Origin: JAGVSR01 sp963742405
GTDB taxonomy: Bacteria > Pseudomonadota > Alphaproteobacteria > Rhizobiales > Hyphomicrobiaceae
Direction: 5' to 3'
DNA: 64,000 bases
NCBI GenBank assembly: GCA_963742405.1
Contig: CAVUMB010000010.1
Coordinates: 62,001-126,000, forward strand
A program made the translations under genes and the position numbers. The notes under the pieces were generated by a model. The model was not told the origin of the DNA. It did not search any database and worked only from the letters and a program-made list of their open reading frames with translations. Of the stretch, positions 53,835 to 62,232 are shown one piece after another; positions within the stretch are counted from its first letter, which is position 1; the number at the start of each line of letters is the position of its first letter.

Positions 53835-54344
53835 TCAAACGCGCGCGGCGAGTTGCAGCCCGGCAAAGAACGTCGCGAACGTATGTGCGAGAAGACTGAT
53901 GTTACCCATGCCCTCGATGGTCCCATCCGTTTCGTCGAGATCAGGTTCGCGTTCCTGATCCCAGAAGTAAACCTTGCCGCGGGCATCGCCCGCGATCCCA
54001 AGGCAGATCGCATTGCCGGTGCTGTCGTCCATGATCCAGATGAGATCGCGAGGAATGCGCGCCAGCCAGTCCTGATAGGTGGACCGCGCCGTACGCAAAT
54101 CCATGTGCGGTTCGGCTCGCAATCCGCCGATGTGGTGCAGATCTGAATCGATGAGTTCGCCATCCGCGGTCGTGCCGCTGATTAGTAGCGCCCCGCCAAC
54201 CCAGCCGCCGTTTACCGCCATGAGAAACGCGCGATAGTCGTCCGGCAGGTCAATGCCGATGTCCTTCTCGAAGCCAACGACCTCCGCTTCAGACAGCGGC
54301 GTGCCCGGCCTGGCAAGATACGTGCGAAATTCATCGAGGGTCAT
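53835..54344 (-). CDS. SMI1/KNR4 family protein
   Basis: A 169-residue protein of the SMI1/KNR4 (SUKH) superfamily: LSEAEVVGFEKDIGIDLPDDY, FLMAVNGGWVGG and, later, VYFWDQEREPDL. In bacteria SUKH proteins often act as immunity proteins against nuclease toxins, but many are housekeeping and no toxin gene is adjacent. ATG at 54344 has AGGA six bases upstream; an ATG at 54392 is in frame with weaker support. Downstream of a hairpin-rich gap after pccB. Confidence 0.8.
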   Translation of the reverse strand: MTLDEFRTYLARPGTPLSEAEVVGFEKDIGIDLPDDYRAFLMAVNGGWVGGALLISGTTADGELIDSDLHHIGGLRAEPHMDLRTARSTYQDWLARIPRDLIWIMDDSTGNAICLGIAGDARGKVYFWDQEREPDLDETDGTIEGMGNISLLAHTFATFFAGLQLAARV

Positions 54345-54438
54345 GGCATATCCTGAGGCGATGATGAGGCCGCCCAGATGCGCGAGTTTCATGGCCGCAA
54401 AACGGCAAACTATGTGCAGCGCATTAATGAAGCAGCAC

Positions 54439-54575
54439 GGCCCGAAGGGCCAGATCGCAACGCGGTCCGCGGCAAGTCGCGCCCAGCCGCAAGAAGGCCC
54501 AACGGGCCTAGCGCCCAAGGGCCGTCGGCGCAAGCGCCGCCCCGCGGAGCCGGCCCGGGCGCGGCACGCGCCCGG
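54439..54575. repeat. Cluster of four GC-rich hairpins after pccB
   Basis: Four separate stems lie in 137 bases: GGCCC-GAA-GGGCC (54439-54451), AGGCCC-AAC-GGGCCT (54495-54509), CGGCGC-AA-GCGCCG (54526-54539) and CCGGGCGCG-GCA-CGCGCCCGG (54555-54575). All have two- or three-base loops. The block follows the pccB stop and precedes the SMI1/KNR4 gene on the same strand, so it may end or process the pccB transcript. No gene is seen in the 250-base gap. Confidence 0.7.
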
Positions 54576-54594
54576 AAAAGCCGGCGTGAGCGAA

Positions 54595-56128
54595 CTAAAG
54601 CGGAATATTATCGTGCTTCTTCCAGGGATTTTCGAGCGTCTTGTTACGCAGCATGTTGAGGCCACGGCAGATGCGGCGGCGCGTGCCGTGCGGCAGGATC
54701 ACCTCGTCGATATACCCGCGCTCGGCGGCAACGAACGGATTGGCGAAGCGCGCCTTGTACTCTTCGATGCGCGCCGCGATCTTGGCCGGATCGCCGATGT
54801 CGGCGCGATAGATGATTTCGGCCGCACCCTTGGCGCCCATAACCGCGATTTCGGCGGTCGGCCAGGCGTAATTGAGATCGCCGCGAATATGCTTCGAGCT
54901 CATCACATCGTAGGCGCCGCCATAGGCCTTACGCGTGATGACGGTGATCTTGGCCACGGTGGCTTCCGTGTAGGCGAAGAGCAGTTTGGCGCCGTGCTTG
55001 ATCAAGCCGCCGTATTCCTGCGCCGTGCCTGGAAGGAAGCCCGGGACATCGACGAAGGTGACGAGCGGGATTTCGAAACAGTCGCAAAAACGCACGAAGC
55101 GGGCCGCTTTGCGCGAGGCGTCACTGTCGAGAACGCCGGCCAGCACCATCGGCTGATTGGCGACGATACCGACCGTGCGTCCCTCCATGCGGGCGAAGCC
55201 GGTCAGGATGTTGCGGGCGAAGTTCTCCTGGATCTCCATGAAGTCGGCTTCATCGACGACCTTCAGGATCAGTTCCTTCATGTCGTAGGGCTTGTTCGGG
55301 TTGTCGGGGATCATCGTATCGAGCGAGCGATCCTCGCGATCGGGGCTATCCGAGCGTCGGCAGCTCGGGCACGCCCGACTTGTTGTTGGAGGGCAGGAAA
55401 TCCATCAGGCGACGCATCTGCAGCAACGCTTCCAGATCATTCTCGAAGGCACCGTCGGCGACCGAGGACTTCGACGTGTGAACCCTGGCCCCGCCCAACT
55501 CTTCCGCAGTCACGGTTTCGTTGGTCACGGTTTTTACGACATCGGGACCCGTGACGAACATGTAGCTCGTGTCCTTCACCATGAAGATGAAGTCGGTCAT
55601 GGCGGGCGAATAGACGTCACCGCCGGCGCACGGTCCCATGATAACGGAAATCTGCGGAATGACGCCCGAAGCCATTACGTTGCGGGTGAAGACCTCGCCG
55701 TAACCGCCGAGCGCGTCCACGCCTTCCTGAATGCGCGCACCGCCCGCATCGAAGAGCCCGATGATCGGCGCGCGATTCTTCAACGCCATATCCTGGATCT
55801 TCGTCATCTTGCGCGCGTGGCTCTCCGACAGAGAGCCGCCGAGCACGGTGAAGTCCTTGGCGAAAACATAAACGACGCGGCCGTTGATGGTGCCCCAGCC
55901 GGTGACGACACCGTCGCCTGGTGTCTTGTTCTTCTCCATGCCGAATTCGTTGCAGCGGTGCTCGACGAAGGTGTCGAACTCTTCAAACGAATTTTCGTCC
56001 ATCAGCAGCTCGATGCGCTCGCGCGCCGTCAGCTTGCCCTTGGAATGCTGCGCGTCGATACGTGCCTGACCGCCGCCCAGGCGGGCGTTGTCGCGGCGGC
56101 GCTGCAGCTCTTCGATGACGTCCTTCAT
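54595..56128 (-). pseudogene. pccB: Propionyl-CoA carboxylase beta subunit, one frame change
   Basis: The carboxyltransferase partner of PccA. From ATG 56128 (MKDVIEELQRRRDNARLGG) the first frame has FAKDFTVLGGSLSESHARK, DAGGARIQEGVDALGGYGEVF and IMGPCAGGDVYSPAMTDF and stops at 55346. The next frame carries on with SPDREDRSLDTMIPDNPNKP, VDVPGFLPGTAQEYGGLI and KAYGGAYDVMSSKHI to a normal end, NPWKKHDNIPL. One extra G near 55349-55353 accounts for the break; together they make about 510 residues, the usual PccB length. The function is central, so a sequence error is as likely as true loss. Confidence 0.9.
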
Positions 56129-56372
56129 GGATGTTCCACCGTGCTTGAGATGACCCGGAATGTCTGTGATCGGGTTCCAATAGCACGGTGGAACGGCAGC
56201 GCAACCGCGACGAAGTGGGGCCGAACGGCGGGCAGGGGCTCTTGATGGTCGGGCGGCGCTGCGGCTAGAGCAGGCGAGCAGGCCGGACGGTTGCATTTCC
56301 AAGGCGCCGGGGCCGTCGTTGCCACCCCAATCATTGGGAGGGTCAAATGCTGCGCGGCAAACGTCTTCACAT

Positions 56373-57146
56373 TTATCGCAAGTGCGAAAAAGTGGCCACC
56401 GCCGCGCGGAAATCGCGCTCGCGCAAAGCCCGGCGCACTTCGGCCTCCTCGTCTGAGCCCCACAGCGAAATCTGCCAATCGTCATCGACATGCGCCGCGG
56501 CCCAGGCCGCGTCGGCACCAATGAGATTATGCGCCAAGGCAATGGCCAGCACCGCCGAACCCGTCAGCGTCGTGACAAGCTGCAACGCCGCCAGCTGCAG
56601 CTCGGACAGTCCCTCGATTGCGTCCGCAACGCGCTCGGCAACGGCCGCTGGCTGCTCGGCATGAACAATCCCTTCCGCGCGCACGAACCTGGCGCCGATC
56701 CGAGCCTCGACGGCGGCGAGGATCGGGTCCCAGATCTCCGCCTGCCGGGCAACGAGACCGGACGGGTTGGCAGCGCGATAGCAAAGCAGATCGCTGCCGG
56801 CGTAGGCGACGATCTCGGCCGCCACCGCCGCGCGGTTATCGGTGACGGTATCGGCGGCGCTGTTGGCAAGCCGCGTTGCGGGCATGGTCGCTGGATCGAT
56901 AAAGTCCCCTTGGCCGGCCCACTCGGACACCACGAGATCGGCGAAGGCTTCATCCTTGAGACGCAGCACCCGTTTCAATGGCGTTCGCACCGGCCGCCCG
57001 TCGAGTGTGATTTCGAAACCACCCTGGTTCTCGATACGGGCAGCGTCTCTGTAGAACCGCTTCGGCAGCGGCCCGCGCAACAAATCTTTCGGCGGACTTT
57101 TCGGTCCACCCTGGTTTCTTGGAGCGTTCGTATCGCTGTCGCCCAT
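56373..57146 (-). CDS. ATP12 family chaperone
   Basis: A 257-residue ATP12 protein, the alphaproteobacterial homologue of the mitochondrial F1-ATPase assembly chaperone that holds the alpha subunit. Marks are KRFYRDAARIENQGGFEITLDGRPVRTP, split by the family's short loop, EWAGQGDFIDPATMP, RLANSAADTV and DLLCYRA. ATG at 57146 lies four bases after the HAD stop, in a tight run with that gene. Reading is open 13 codons further up but into the HAD gene. Confidence 0.92.
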   Translation of the reverse strand: MGDSDTNAPRNQGGPKSPPKDLLRGPLPKRFYRDAARIENQGGFEITLDGRPVRTPLKRVLRLKDEAFADLVVSEWAGQGDFIDPATMPATRLANSAADTVTDNRAAVAAEIVAYAGSDLLCYRAANPSGLVARQAEIWDPILAAVEARIGARFVRAEGIVHAEQPAAVAERVADAIEGLSELQLAALQLVTTLTGSAVLAIALAHNLIGADAAWAAAHVDDDWQISLWGSDEEAEVRRALRERDFRAAVATFSHLR

Positions 57147-57150
57147 CGCT

Positions 57151-57822
57151 CTATCCCAGCTCTTGCAGCTCGCTGCGAAGCGCACTGGCCAGCGTCAAAC
57201 TGTCGGCAAGCACACGATGCGCCCCCGCAGCTTCCAGATCGGCGACCGGATGATACCCCCACGCGACGCCGATCGCGCGTGTCCCTGCCTCGCGCGCCAT
57301 CATGATATCGTATGTCGTATCGCCGACCATCAACGTCCGGTCGGCATCTGCTCCCGCCTCCGCCATCGCCGCCATCAGCATCGCCGGATGTGGCTTGGAG
57401 GGATGTGTATCGGCCGTTTGTAAGGTGACGAACACGTCAGCTAAACCCTCCCGGTCCAGAACCGCCGCAAGTCCGCGCCGGCTCTTGCCTGTCGCTATGC
57501 CAAGAAGCGTTCCCGGTTGGCCGGCAAGCGCCAACAGCGTGTCTCGGACACCGGGATAAAGCGGTTCCTGATGCGCGCGATCGCGGCGCAAGTCGCCGAA
57601 CGCGCCCTTATACGCTTCTGCCAGCGCCGTAACGTCCAACGTCTTGGCGGTCGGCACCAACCGGCTGACAGCCAAATCGAGCGACAGCCCGACAACCGAA
57701 AGGATGGCGCTCCGCCCTGGCGACGGCAGCCCGGCCCCTGCAAAGGCCCGCTCCATCGCCGCCACGATCATATGCTGACTGTCGACCAGCGTACCGTCGC
57801 AGTCGAATACGACGAGGTTCAA
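57151..57822 (-). CDS. HAD-IA family phosphatase
   Basis: A 223-residue haloacid-dehalogenase hydrolase with FDCDGTLVDS (nucleophile Asp7 region), a helical cap, IATGKSRRGL (motif II Thr), KPHPAML (motif III Lys) and MVGDTTYDIMMAREAG (motif IV). It is nearest to phosphoglycolate phosphatases (Gph-like), but substrate cannot be fixed. The ATG overlaps the upstream small gene's stop as ATGA. Part of the rluC-HAD-ATP12 run common in Hyphomicrobiales. Confidence 0.9.
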   Translation of the reverse strand: MNLVVFDCDGTLVDSQHMIVAAMERAFAGAGLPSPGRSAILSVVGLSLDLAVSRLVPTAKTLDVTALAEAYKGAFGDLRRDRAHQEPLYPGVRDTLLALAGQPGTLLGIATGKSRRGLAAVLDREGLADVFVTLQTADTHPSKPHPAMLMAAMAEAGADADRTLMVGDTTYDIMMAREAGTRAIGVAWGYHPVADLEAAGAHRVLADSLTLASALRSELQELG

Positions 57823-58055
57823 CGCTGCCCCTCCGCCCGCCGCTCCAGCCGGCCGATACGCGCCTCGCGCATGTCGACAATTCGGGCCAGCAACCGCGTT
57901 CGGCGCACGCTCTCGGCGACCGCGTCGTCAACGATCTTCCAGTAGGCGCGTCCGAATGTGCCGCGCGTCTGTCGTGCCGTCTCGCGCAACACACCAAGTG
58001 CGATGGCGATCACAGCCCCGGCAAACACGTAACTGAGCAATCCGCCTGCGGTCAT
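57819..58055 (-). CDS. Small membrane protein with basic helix
   Basis: A 78-residue protein with one membrane segment (about 5-22) followed by a long basic amphipathic helix (ESVRRTRLLARIVDMREARIGRLERR). No known domain. Its ATG shares the A of the preceding gene's TGA (TGATG), and its own TGA overlaps the next ATG as ATGA, so translation of the three genes is coupled. Function unknown. Confidence 0.65.
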   Translation of the reverse strand: MTAGGLLSYVFAGAVIAIALGVLRETARQTRGTFGRAYWKIVDDAVAESVRRTRLLARIVDMREARIGRLERRAEGQR

Positions 58056-58330
58056 CAGCGCGATCCGCCACCACCACTACTGCCGCCCGATGACGAACGA
58101 CGCGTCGTTTCGAGCCGCTGCAGTCGGGCTTCCTGATCCTGAACAACTTTTTCGATCAGGTCGTTCTGGCGCTTCAGTTCAGCGACATACTCTTCCAGCA
58201 TCTCACCATGCGTCTTGCCGCTGCGACCGGTGTAAACACTCTGGCTACGCTGGACGAAATAAACGAACACGCCAACCAGCGCCAGGATTGGCAGCCAGCT
58301 CAACAGAAGTTGCAAGATATCTTGGCCCAT
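58055..58330 (-). CDS. Small membrane protein with coiled coil
   Basis: A 91-residue protein: one N-terminal membrane helix (about 6-26), then a coiled coil (HGEMLEEYVAELKRQNDLIE, KVVQDQEARLQRLE) and a Ser/Gly-rich tail. The layout resembles small envelope subunits that stabilise larger complexes. It lies 17 bases after rluC and is coupled to the next small gene. Unknown family. Confidence 0.65.
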   Translation of the reverse strand: MGQDILQLLLSWLPILALVGVFVYFVQRSQSVYTGRSGKTHGEMLEEYVAELKRQNDLIEKVVQDQEARLQRLETTRRSSSGGSSGGGGSR

Positions 58331-58347
58331 CGATATGTCCTTTAGGG

Positions 58348-59457
58348 TCAGGTCTCGCCTGCAGAATACTTGCTCGAATCCAATCCCAAAAGATCCCAGG
58401 TCCGAACCATATGGGGAGGAAGGGGGGCCGAGACATCAATTATGCTACGTCCCGACGGATGCGGGATGATCAGCCGCCTCGCATGCAGGTGCAGCTTGTC
58501 GTCCATGTTTTCCGCTGGCAGATCCATGCCGCCCTCATACTTCGGATCGCCCACGATCGGATGTCCGATGATCGACATATGGGCGCGCAATTGGTGTTGC
58601 CGTCCGGTGACCGGCTTCAGTGACACCCATGCCGCCTTCCGTCCGACCCGGTCAATGACCGAGTAATGCGTCGTCGCATGCATGGCCTCTTTCTGCTCGC
58701 CGGGCTCCGCCTTGCGAACCCGGTCTCCGTCCGGTCCGGCAGCTTTCACGAGCGCGGCCTCGACCTTGCCCTGCACCGGATGGGGTACACCCTTGACGAG
58801 AGCCCAGTAAGTCTTTGCTGCCGATCGCGTCTGGAACGTCCGGCCGAGCTTGGACGCAGCGTTGCGCGTCTTGGCCACCAAAAGCACGCCGGATGTATCC
58901 CGGTCGAGCCGATGCACAAGACGCGGACGCTCGCCGCCGAAGCGATCGGCCATGCCCGCGAGCATACCGTCGATGTGCCGCTTGGTACCCGTACCGCCCT
59001 GCACCGCGATACCGGGCGGCTTGTTTAGGACGAGAACCTCGTCATCCTCAAAGAGAATCATTTTCTCGATGATGTCGCGGTCGCCCTTCGACACACCGGG
59101 CGGCGCTTTGAGTCCAGGCTTTGACGTTTTCGGCTGACGGATAACGGCGGGTACGCGAATTTCCATCCCCGCCGCGAGGCGGTCGTTGGCCTGCGCGCGC
59201 TTACTATCGACGCGCACCTGTCCCGATCGCAAAAGCTTCTGCAGATAGCTGTAGCCGACTTCAGGAAAATGGACGCGGAACCAGCGGTCCAGACGCATCT
59301 CACTGTCCGCCGCCGCGATTGTGATCGTCTCGACCTTCGGTTTCACGAGGTCCACCGCACCAGCCTTTGCGTCTCTGGGCACCGCACTGGCCTTTCCGTC
59401 TCTGGCCTTTCCGTCTCTGGCCTTTCCGTCTCTGGCCTTCTCCTTGGCTCTCATCAT
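58348..59457 (-). CDS. rluC: RluC-type 23S rRNA pseudouridine synthase
   Basis: A 369-residue RluA/RluC-family enzyme. It has an N-terminal S4 domain (RLDRWFRVHFPEVGYSYLQK, QVRVDSKRA), and the catalytic motif HRLDRDTSGVLLVAKT with the active Asp, then KTYWALVKG and GRQHQLRAHM. It probably makes pseudouridines 955/2504/2580 of 23S rRNA. The first 40 residues form a low-complexity tail with three exact copies of KARDG, encoded by a 15-bp tandem repeat. The ATG at 59457 overlaps the crcB stop as ATGA, supporting it over the upstream TTG. Confidence 0.93.
   Translation of the reverse strand: MMRAKEKARDGKARDGKARDGKASAVPRDAKAGAVDLVKPKVETITIAAADSEMRLDRWFRVHFPEVGYSYLQKLLRSGQVRVDSKRAQANDRLAAGMEIRVPAVIRQPKTSKPGLKAPPGVSKGDRDIIEKMILFEDDEVLVLNKPPGIAVQGGTGTKRHIDGMLAGMADRFGGERPRLVHRLDRDTSGVLLVAKTRNAASKLGRTFQTRSAAKTYWALVKGVPHPVQGKVEAALVKAAGPDGDRVRKAEPGEQKEAMHATTHYSVIDRVGRKAAWVSLKPVTGRQHQLRAHMSIIGHPIVGDPKYEGGMDLPAENMDDKLHLHARRLIIPHPSGRSIIDVSAPLPPHMVRTWDLLGLDSSKYSAGET
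59387..59440. repeat. 15-bp tandem repeat inside rluC
   Basis: CTGGCCTTTCCGTCT occurs three times without change (59387-59401, 59402-59416, 59417-59431) and a fourth time in part. The unit length is a multiple of three, so copy changes would keep the frame and add or remove the five residues KARDG. Confidence 0.92.
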
Positions 59458-59861
59458 GTCAGCGTCCAACGAGCAAGAGCGATGCCGGCAAAAAGTCCTG
59501 CAATCGACAACACCACGGAACCGGCGATGTAGCCCGCCACCGCCGCGAGTGAGCGGTTGGCGAAAAGATCAAAAACATCGAGCGAAAAGGCCGAGAACGT
59601 CGTGAAGCCACCAAGTATGCCGGCCATCACGAAGGCCCGCAGTTCAGCCGATGCCTCGAAACGCTCCAGGATTGTTACAGTGGCAAGTCCCATCACGAAC
59701 GATCCCGCCACATTGATGGTCATCGTCGCCCACGGAAACGCAGCCCCGTCGCGCGCTGCGATCGATCCGGCAAACAGTTGGCCAGCAAACAGTTGATACG
59801 TCAGAAAGCGGAGGGCTGCTCCGATGGCGCCGCCCGCCGAAACAAGGAACAGCAGCTTCAT
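59454..59861 (-). CDS. crcB: Fluoride ion channel CrcB/Fluc
   Basis: A 135-residue four-helix membrane protein. Family residues are visible in GGAIGAALRF, TINVAGSFVMG (the conserved Asn) and GILGGFTTFSAFSLD (the Phe-box). It exports fluoride as a dual-topology dimer; one gene implies homodimers. No fluoride riboswitch is recognisable in the 60 bases upstream. It is translationally coupled to rluC. Confidence 0.93.
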   Translation of the reverse strand: MKLLFLVSAGGAIGAALRFLTYQLFAGQLFAGSIAARDGAAFPWATMTINVAGSFVMGLATVTILERFEASAELRAFVMAGILGGFTTFSAFSLDVFDLFANRSLAAVAGYIAGSVVLSIAGLFAGIALARWTLT

Positions 59862-59921
59862 CGCGCCCTCGAACTCGGTAATCGCGGCTTATAGCCCGGC
59901 GCGGTTCGTTAACGCAAAGGC

Positions 59922-60158
59922 TCAATCGTCGTCGGGGTTAGTGGAGAAACCGCGGCCCAGGGCCCAGCCAATCGTCCAACCGATCAGCATGGCGAACAGA
60001 TTGACGCCCAGGAATATTGCCGAGTGAAGGTCCGCGACCTGATCGGGACTGTCGAATTTGAGTTGGTCGACGATCCACGACGCAATCGGGGTCGCCAGGA
60101 ACACGGTCGTCACGGCAGCGAAGGCCGCAGCAAAGATCATGGCCACCAGATAGCGCAT
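59922..60158 (-). CDS. Small membrane protein, function unknown
   Basis: A 78-residue protein with two membrane helices (about 4-22 and 50-70) and the GWTIGWALGRGF end typical of small glycine-zipper-like helices. ATG at 60158 has GGGAGA six bases upstream. It lies between the Tae4-like gene and crcB on the same strand. It is shorter than, and unlike, known Tai4 immunity proteins, but its position makes it a possible partner of the amidase. Unknown family. Confidence 0.62.
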   Translation of the reverse strand: MRYLVAMIFAAAFAAVTTVFLATPIASWIVDQLKFDSPDQVADLHSAIFLGVNLFAMLIGWTIGWALGRGFSTNPDDD

Positions 60159-60201
60159 GTGGTTCTCCCATTCTTGTCGTTTGGCGACACGCGCCGGCGG
60201 C

Positions 60202-60747
60202 TTACTTGACTTCCCAGAACCAGATTTCACCGGCTCCTGCATAGTTTGAGTAGTAGCCGATCCAGGAGAACCACTCCATCAACCACTTGGCGGACGAGCG
60301 ATATCCGTTCCACACGTCGATATGATCGCCGGTGGCGCGGCCCTGATCCGTCGAGCGATGCCAGTAGTCTTGGATGAAGATGATGCCGGTGCGTCCAAAG
60401 ATCTTGGGGTAGAACTGCGCCGCCTCGGCGCCGGTGAACTTTTCAATCGGCCCCACCCCCGCGATGTTGGCCCGCGCGATCGCGCTCGCCAGCTGGCTGG
60501 CATTGATGAAATGCATGTCTTCGCGCGGGTGCACCGAACAGTGCGAGCATCCCGCAATCTGCGCTGGCTGTACCCCCGCGCGGCGCAGCGCAACGCCCAT
60601 GCGGATTGCGCACTGGTTGGAGAAAACGGGAAAGGCGGTTTTAATCTGCCGGCCTTCGAGATTGACGAGATCTCGCGGCGCCAGACAGGGCGTCTGTACG
60701 CTCTCGTTGATCGGATGCCCGTACCAAAGATCCTTGAACACGATCAT
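60202..60747 (-). CDS. Tae4-like amidase (T6SS amidase effector family)
   Basis: A 181-residue protein matching the Tae4 family of peptidoglycan amidases, delivered by type VI secretion in other bacteria to cut the D-Glu-mDAP bond. It has FKDLWYGHP at the start, catalytic Cys46 in NQCAIRMGVAL, His142 and Asp144 in GDHIDVWNG, and a Trp-rich end, EIWFWEVK. There is no signal peptide, as for T6SS cargo. No T6SS gene and no recognisable Tai4 is in the window. ATG at 60747 is chosen at the family start; reading is open 16 codons more. It may instead be a domesticated wall enzyme. Confidence 0.75.
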   Translation of the reverse strand: MIVFKDLWYGHPINESVQTPCLAPRDLVNLEGRQIKTAFPVFSNQCAIRMGVALRRAGVQPAQIAGCSHCSVHPREDMHFINASQLASAIARANIAGVGPIEKFTGAEAAQFYPKIFGRTGIIFIQDYWHRSTDQGRATGDHIDVWNGYRSSAKWLMEWFSWIGYYSNYAGAGEIWFWEVK

Positions 60748-60864
60748 TCCGAACGCACTCCCCCAGGGTTCCTGTTCGTTCGAGCACCCAAGCACCGCCC
60801 CTGCGACGGCCGACTATAGCATCGGCGGCGGGCCGCGCCAGCGGGCCGCGCGCCGTCGCCCTTA

Positions 60865-62175
60865 CTAGCTGCGCTTTTTCCGCAGCGCTGCCCAATAATC
60901 CAGCCTCTTTCGTATCTCGCGCTCGAAGCCTCGTTCGGGCGGATCGTAAAACTGCGGCCGCTTTCTCAGTTCATCGGGAAAGTAGTTCTGGCCGGAAAAG
61001 CCGTCGGGCGCGTCATGGTCATACTGATACCCCTCGCCGTAGCCCTCTTCTTCCATGAACTTGGTCGGAGCATTGAGAATAATCTTGGGCGGCGACAGCG
61101 AACCGTGGTCGCGTGCGGCCCGCATGGCCGCCTTGTAGGCAACATAGTTGGCATTCGATTTCGGCGCGGTCGCTAGATACAGCACGGCTTGGCTCAAGGC
61201 GAGTTCGCCTTCCGGTGAACCCAAAAAGTCGTAGGCCTCCTTGGCGGCGTTGGTGACGACAAGCGCCTGTGGATCGGCAAGGCCAATGTCTTCCACCGCC
61301 ATGCGCACCAGCCGGCGGGCCAGGAACAGCCGATCCTCGCCGCCTTCGAGCATGCGGGCGAACCAGTACAGCGCCGCGTCCGGGTCCGATCCGCGAACGG
61401 CCTTGTGCAAGGCGGATATGAGGTTGTAGTGCCCCTCGCGGCCCTTGTCGTAAATCGGCGCGCGACGCTGCACGAGGCGGACGAGGTCTTCCCGTCCGAT
61501 CGGTGCCGCATCGGCAGCAAGCGTCGCAAAGACATCCTCGGCCAGATTGAGAATGGCACGGCCATCGCCGTCGGCCATCTGCAACAGCGCTCCGCGCGCA
61601 TCCTCATCGAGCGGCAGGCGACGTCCGGTCTCTGTTTCCGCTCGCTGGAGCAGACCCTCGAGCGCGACATCGTCGAGGCGATTGAGGGTAAGAACGATGG
61701 CACGCGACAAAAGTGCGGCGTTGAGTTCGAACGATGGATTTTCCGTCGTCGCGCCAACGAGCGTGATCGTCCCGTCTTCCACGTGCGGCAGAAAGCTGTC
61801 TTGCTGCGAGCGGTTGAAGCGATGAATTTCATCGATGAAAAGCAGCGTGCCGCGTCCCTGCTCGCGGTTGAGCCGTGCCTTATCGAACGCTTTGCGCAGA
61901 TCCTGGACACCGGAAAAAATGGCCGACAATTGTTCGAACGCGAGGTTGGTCTCGCCTGCAAGAAGCCGCGCGATCGTCGTCTTCCCGCAGCCCGGCGGGC
62001 CCCACAAAACAAGGCTCGGTAACCGTCCACCTTTCAGCAGCCGCGTCAGCTTGCCTTCGGGCCCCACGAGATGGTCCTGGCCGGCGACTTCCGCCAGCGT
62101 CTGCGGGCGCAAGCGATCCGCAAGCGGGCGAGGCGCGCTTTTCTCCAGCCCGGCAGCTTCGAACAAATTCGTCAT
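60865..62175 (-). CDS. rarA: Replication-associated recombination protein A
   Basis: A 436-residue AAA+ ATPase of the RarA/MgsA/WRNIP1 family, acting at stalled replication forks with SSB and the clamp loader. Walker A GPPGCGKTT (59-67), Walker B LLFIDEIHRF (111-120), sensor GATTENPSFELN, and the C-terminal tetramerisation region (KSNANYVAYKAAM, HDAPDGFSGQNYFPDEL). Full length. Preceded by the Do-type protease gene, 57 bases upstream. Confidence 0.96.
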   Translation of the reverse strand: MTNLFEAAGLEKSAPRPLADRLRPQTLAEVAGQDHLVGPEGKLTRLLKGGRLPSLVLWGPPGCGKTTIARLLAGETNLAFEQLSAIFSGVQDLRKAFDKARLNREQGRGTLLFIDEIHRFNRSQQDSFLPHVEDGTITLVGATTENPSFELNAALLSRAIVLTLNRLDDVALEGLLQRAETETGRRLPLDEDARGALLQMADGDGRAILNLAEDVFATLAADAAPIGREDLVRLVQRRAPIYDKGREGHYNLISALHKAVRGSDPDAALYWFARMLEGGEDRLFLARRLVRMAVEDIGLADPQALVVTNAAKEAYDFLGSPEGELALSQAVLYLATAPKSNANYVAYKAAMRAARDHGSLSPPKIILNAPTKFMEEEGYGEGYQYDHDAPDGFSGQNYFPDELRKRPQFYDPPERGFEREIRKRLDYWAALRKKRS

Positions 62176-62232
62176 CGCAGGGTTATAGGCCGCCGGCAGG
62201 AAAGACGAAACCGCCCGATCGGTGGTGGCGGT

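Noticed and set aside
53835..54344. SMI1/KNR4 protein as immunity protein of a polymorphic toxin system
   Set aside because: No toxin, Rhs, CDI or secretion gene is adjacent; its neighbours are psiE and pccB, so only the family name is reported.
56330..56400. A possible PccR/ScfR-type operator upstream of pccB
   Set aside because: The nearest words (TTTCGCA and TTGCGATAA on the minus strand) do not match the TTTGCAAA repeats closely enough.
59862..59921. A fluoride riboswitch before crcB
   Set aside because: Only about 60 bases separate crcB from the next gene, and the conserved fluoride-aptamer core cannot be found there.
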